This document shows positions 4,917-7,097 of a stretch of 7,097 nt of DNA, in pieces; the first letter of the stretch is position 1; the number at the start of each line of letters is the position of its first letter. The DNA comes from Rhodospirillaceae bacterium UBA6608 (GTDB taxonomy: Bacteria > Pseudomonadota > Alphaproteobacteria > Rhodospirillales_A > Casp-alpha2), in assembly GCA_002433335.1 (NCBI GenBank), contig DJHY01000016.1, positions 1-7,097 of the forward strand, in the 5' to 3' direction. The notes under the pieces are model-generated. The model was given only the letters and a program-made list of their open reading frames with translations. It was not told the origin of the DNA and did no database searches. Position numbers and translations under genes: made by a program.

Positions 4917-5309
4917 TCAATGGTCCGGTCCCGCCAGGCCGTTGATGATCGGGCATTGCGGGCGGTCGTCGCCATGGCAATGATCAATTAGGTGTTTAAG
5001 TGTGGCTTGCAGGGCCTTCAATTCGGCGATCTTGGCTTCAATCCCCGCAAGGTGGCTCTCGGCGATCGTTTTGACGTCGGCGCTGGCGCGGTTGTCGTCT
5101 TCGTACAGGGACAACAACGCCCGGCAATCCTCGACCGAAAATCCCAGCCCGCGCGCCCGCTGCACGAATTGCAGTTTATGAACGTCGTTGGGCGCATAGA
5201 CGCGGTAGCCGTTTTCGCTCCGCCCCGGAACGATCAGCGCGATGTCCTCGTAATAGCGGATCGTTTTGGCCGGTAGGCCCGACAGCTTGGCGGCGTCGCC
5301 GATGTTCAT
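4917..5309 (-). CDS. cueR: Cu(I)-responsive MerR-family regulator CueR
   Basis: A 130-residue MerR-family activator. The winged-helix DNA-binding region is at the N-terminus (MNIGDAAKLSGLPAKTIRYY, then SENGYRVY at 31-38), followed by a dimerisation helix at about 77-107. The metal loop has C111-x7-C119, the two-cysteine pair that binds Cu(I) in E. coli CueR, followed by the matching PII-NGL segment. S76 sits where CueR-type (monovalent-metal) sensors have Ser, which separates them from divalent-metal sensors such as ZntR. CueR activates copper exporters and oxidases by twisting promoters with a long spacer; its targets here would include the ATPase operon. The ATG at 5309 is 3 nt after the ATPase stop and GGGGAG lies 9 nt upstream (5324-5319), so the two genes are co-transcribed and the regulator probably controls its own supply. 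Rhizobial members of this group are called HmrR. Confidence 0.93.
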   Translation of the reverse strand: MNIGDAAKLSGLPAKTIRYYEDIALIVPGRSENGYRVYAPNDVHKLQFVQRARGLGFSVEDCRALLSLYEDDNRASADVKTIAESHLAGIEAKIAELKALQATLKHLIDHCHGDDRPQCPIINGLAGPDH

Positions 5310-5312
5310 GGC

Positions 5313-7097
5313 TTATTTCTCCCCGATGTCGGCGCTGCGCAGGCGCAACGCGTTGCCGACGACCGAAACGGAACTGAGGCTCATCGCCGCGGCGGCGAAC
5401 ATGGGTGATAGCAGAATGCCGAATACGGGATAGAGAACCCCCGCCGCCACGGGCACGCCCAGTGCATTATAGACCAAAGCGAAGAACAGGTTTTGGCGGA
5501 TGTTGCGCATGGTCGCGCGGGCTAATCGGCGGGCCCGGACGATGCCGTTCAAATCCCCTTTCACCAGGGTCAGGCCCGCGCTTTCGATCGCCACGTCAGC
5601 CCCCGTGCCCATGGCGATGCCGACATCGGCCTGGGCCAGGGCGGGGGCGTCGTTGACCCCATCTCCGGCCATCGCGACCTTGCGGCCTTGGGCTTGCAGG
5701 TCTTTGACGATCTGCGCCTTGTCTTGCGGCAGGACGTCGGCACGGATGTCGTCGATGCCCAGGTCGGCGGCCACGGCGCGGGCGGTCCGTTCGTTGTCGC
5801 CCGTCGCCATGACGATGGCGAAGCCCTGGGCATGCAGGGCCTTGATGGCGTCCGCCGTCGTTTCCTTGACCGGGTCGGCGACGGCGATCAATCCAGCCAA
5901 CGCGCCGTCCACGGCCACGAACATCACCGTTTCGCCCCGGTCGCGGCGGGCATCGGCCTCGTCCCGGGCGTGGTTACGGTCCAAGCCCAGATCGTCCATC
6001 ATGCGGGCATTGCCGAGTGCCACGCGGCGGCCATCGACCACGCCGGAGACGCCCTTGCCGGTCGCGGCCTCGAAGTCCTCGGCGTTGGCCAGCGTCAGAC
6101 CGCGGGCTTCGGCCCCGGCGACGATGGCCTCGGCCAGGGGGTGTTCCGATCCGCGCTCCAATCCGGCGGCCAGGCGCAGTACCGTATCTTCATCCTGCCC
6201 GTTCAACGCCAGTACGGCGACCAGTTGCGGCTTGCCGACGGTCAGCGTGCCGGTCTTGTCGACAATCAAGGTATCGACTTTGGCGAACCGTTCCAGGGCC
6301 TCGGCGTTGCGGATCAGCACGCCTGCGCGCGCGCCCCGTCCGGTCGCGGTCATGACCGACATCGGCGTGGCCAGGCCCAGGGCGCAGGGACAGGCGATGA
6401 TCAGCACCGCGACGGCGGCGACCAGTCCATATGCCATGGCGGGCGCGGGGCCCCAGACCGACCATGCGACAAAGGCGGCGATAGCGACGGCGATCACGGC
6501 GGGCACGAAGAAACCCGCGACGGAATCGGCGACTTTTTGAATGGGCGCGCGGGACCGTTGCGCGCTGGCGACCATCTCGACGATCTGGTTCAGCATGGTG
6601 TCCGCACCGACGCGTTGGGCTTCCATGATCAGGCTGCCGGTGCCGTTGATCGTTGCCCCGGTCACCGGATCGCCGGTGGTTTTCTCGACGGGAATGGCCT
6701 CGCCGGTGATCATCGATTCATCCACCGACGAGCGGCCTTCCAGAACCACGCCATCCACCGGGATCTTGTCGCCGGGCCGGACCCGCAGGCGGTCGCCTGC
6801 TTGGACACCCTCCAAGGGGACTTCTTGTTCCGTGCCGTCGGCATCGATGCGTCGGGCGGTCTTGGCCGCCATGTCCAACAGCGCGCGTAACGCCGTCCCC
6901 GTGCGGTCGCGGGCGCCCAGTTCCATCAACTGTCCCAGCAGGACCAGGACGACGATCACTGCCCCGGCTTCGAAATAGACGCCGACGTGTCCCCCCGGCC
7001 CTCGGAAGCCGTCGGGGAAGATGCCGGGAGCGACAACGGCGATCAGGCTGAATAAATAGGACGCGCCCACGCCCATGGCGATCAGGGTGAACATGTT
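5313..7097 (-). CDS. copA: Cu(I)-exporting P1B-type ATPase CopA, N-terminus missing
   Basis: The last 594 residues of a copper-exporting ATPase; the start lies beyond the right edge, since the frame continues through NMFTLIAMG, a conserved internal segment. Missing are the cytoplasmic metal-binding domain(s) and first membrane helices. Counting from the visible end, the actuator motif TGE is at 131-133, the transport site CPC at 236-238, the phosphorylation site DKTGT at 280-284, SEHP at 317-320, TGDN at 432-435 and the hinge GDGVND at 478-483. The Cu(I)-specific P1B-1 signatures are both present: N-x6-Y543-N544-x4-P and M572-x2-SS-x5-N. It therefore pumps Cu(I) from cytoplasm to periplasm using ATP. 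The C-terminus (RSADIGEK) is complete. The cueR gene follows after 3 nt. The name copA is also used for the unrelated oxidase in this window; rhizobial ATPase relatives are called actP. Confidence 0.96.
   Translation of the reverse strand, partial: NMFTLIAMGVGASYLFSLIAVVAPGIFPDGFRGPGGHVGVYFEAGAVIVVLVLLGQLMELGARDRTGTALRALLDMAAKTARRIDADGTEQEVPLEGVQAGDRLRVRPGDKIPVDGVVLEGRSSVDESMITGEAIPVEKTTGDPVTGATINGTGSLIMEAQRVGADTMLNQIVEMVASAQRSRAPIQKVADSVAGFFVPAVIAVAIAAFVAWSVWGPAPAMAYGLVAAVAVLIIACPCALGLATPMSVMTATGRGARAGVLIRNAEALERFAKVDTLIVDKTGTLTVGKPQLVAVLALNGQDEDTVLRLAAGLERGSEHPLAEAIVAGAEARGLTLANAEDFEAATGKGVSGVVDGRRVALGNARMMDDLGLDRNHARDEADARRDRGETVMFVAVDGALAGLIAVADPVKETTADAIKALHAQGFAIVMATGDNERTARAVAADLGIDDIRADVLPQDKAQIVKDLQAQGRKVAMAGDGVNDAPALAQADVGIAMGTGADVAIESAGLTLVKGDLNGIVRARRLARATMRNIRQNLFFALVYNALGVPVAAGVLYPVFGILLSPMFAAAAMSLSSVSVVGNALRLRSADIGEK

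Noticed and set aside
5688..6890. Plus-strand open frame of 400 codons opposite the ATPase
   Set aside because: The minus strand there encodes every P1B-ATPase motif; the plus frame is a codon-bias shadow.
1..7097. tRNA or rRNA genes, CRISPR arrays, insertion sequences or attachment sites
   Set aside because: No cloverleaf-like, repeat-spacer, transposase or terminal-inverted-repeat signal was found; nearly all the DNA is accounted for by the copper genes.

Overview
This window is one block of a bacterial copper-tolerance locus, with every recognisable gene on the minus strand, so it reads from high to low coordinates. The sequence is GC-rich. Sec-type signal peptides and an outer-membrane CopB barrel show a Gram-negative cell. 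The CueR-type regulator and the gene style suggest an alphaproteobacterium, but no 16S or taxonomic marker is present, so that placement is inference.

In order of transcription: a Cu(I)-exporting P1B-1 ATPase cut off at the right edge (7097-5313); a CueR copper sensor 3 nt behind it (5309-4917); a small membrane protein with a C-terminal SHOCT domain (4876-4538); an unrecognised secreted His/Cys-rich protein (4493-4065); a 234-nt stretch with no gene (4064-3831); a periplasmic cupredoxin with Met/His-rich repeats (3830-3156); a PcoA/CopA-type multicopper oxidase (3129-1399) broken in frame by an amber codon at 1878-1876; CopB (1402-692), overlapping the oxidase frame by ATGA; a DUF411 protein (677-234); two tandem GC-rich hairpins (229-164); and the first 48 codons of a membrane-anchored protein, possibly a c-type cytochrome, cut off at the left edge (144-1).

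The genes fit a layered system. The ATPase would move Cu(I) out of the cytoplasm under CueR control. The cupredoxin, His/Cys-rich protein and DUF411 protein would bind copper in the periplasm. The multicopper oxidase would oxidise Cu(I) to Cu(II), and CopB would work at the outer membrane.

The most striking feature is the oxidase. Its frame is open on both sides of a single TAG, and all copper-site motifs are intact but divided between the two halves: HWHG and HSH before the stop, HPMHLHG and the HCH-x3-H-x4-M cluster after it. Only the first half has a signal peptide. The gene is either freshly broken, wrongly sequenced, or read through. Other notable points are the short tandem metal-binding repeats in two neighbouring proteins, the unrecognised His/Cys-rich protein with a possible leaderless promoter, and the double hairpin near the left edge.
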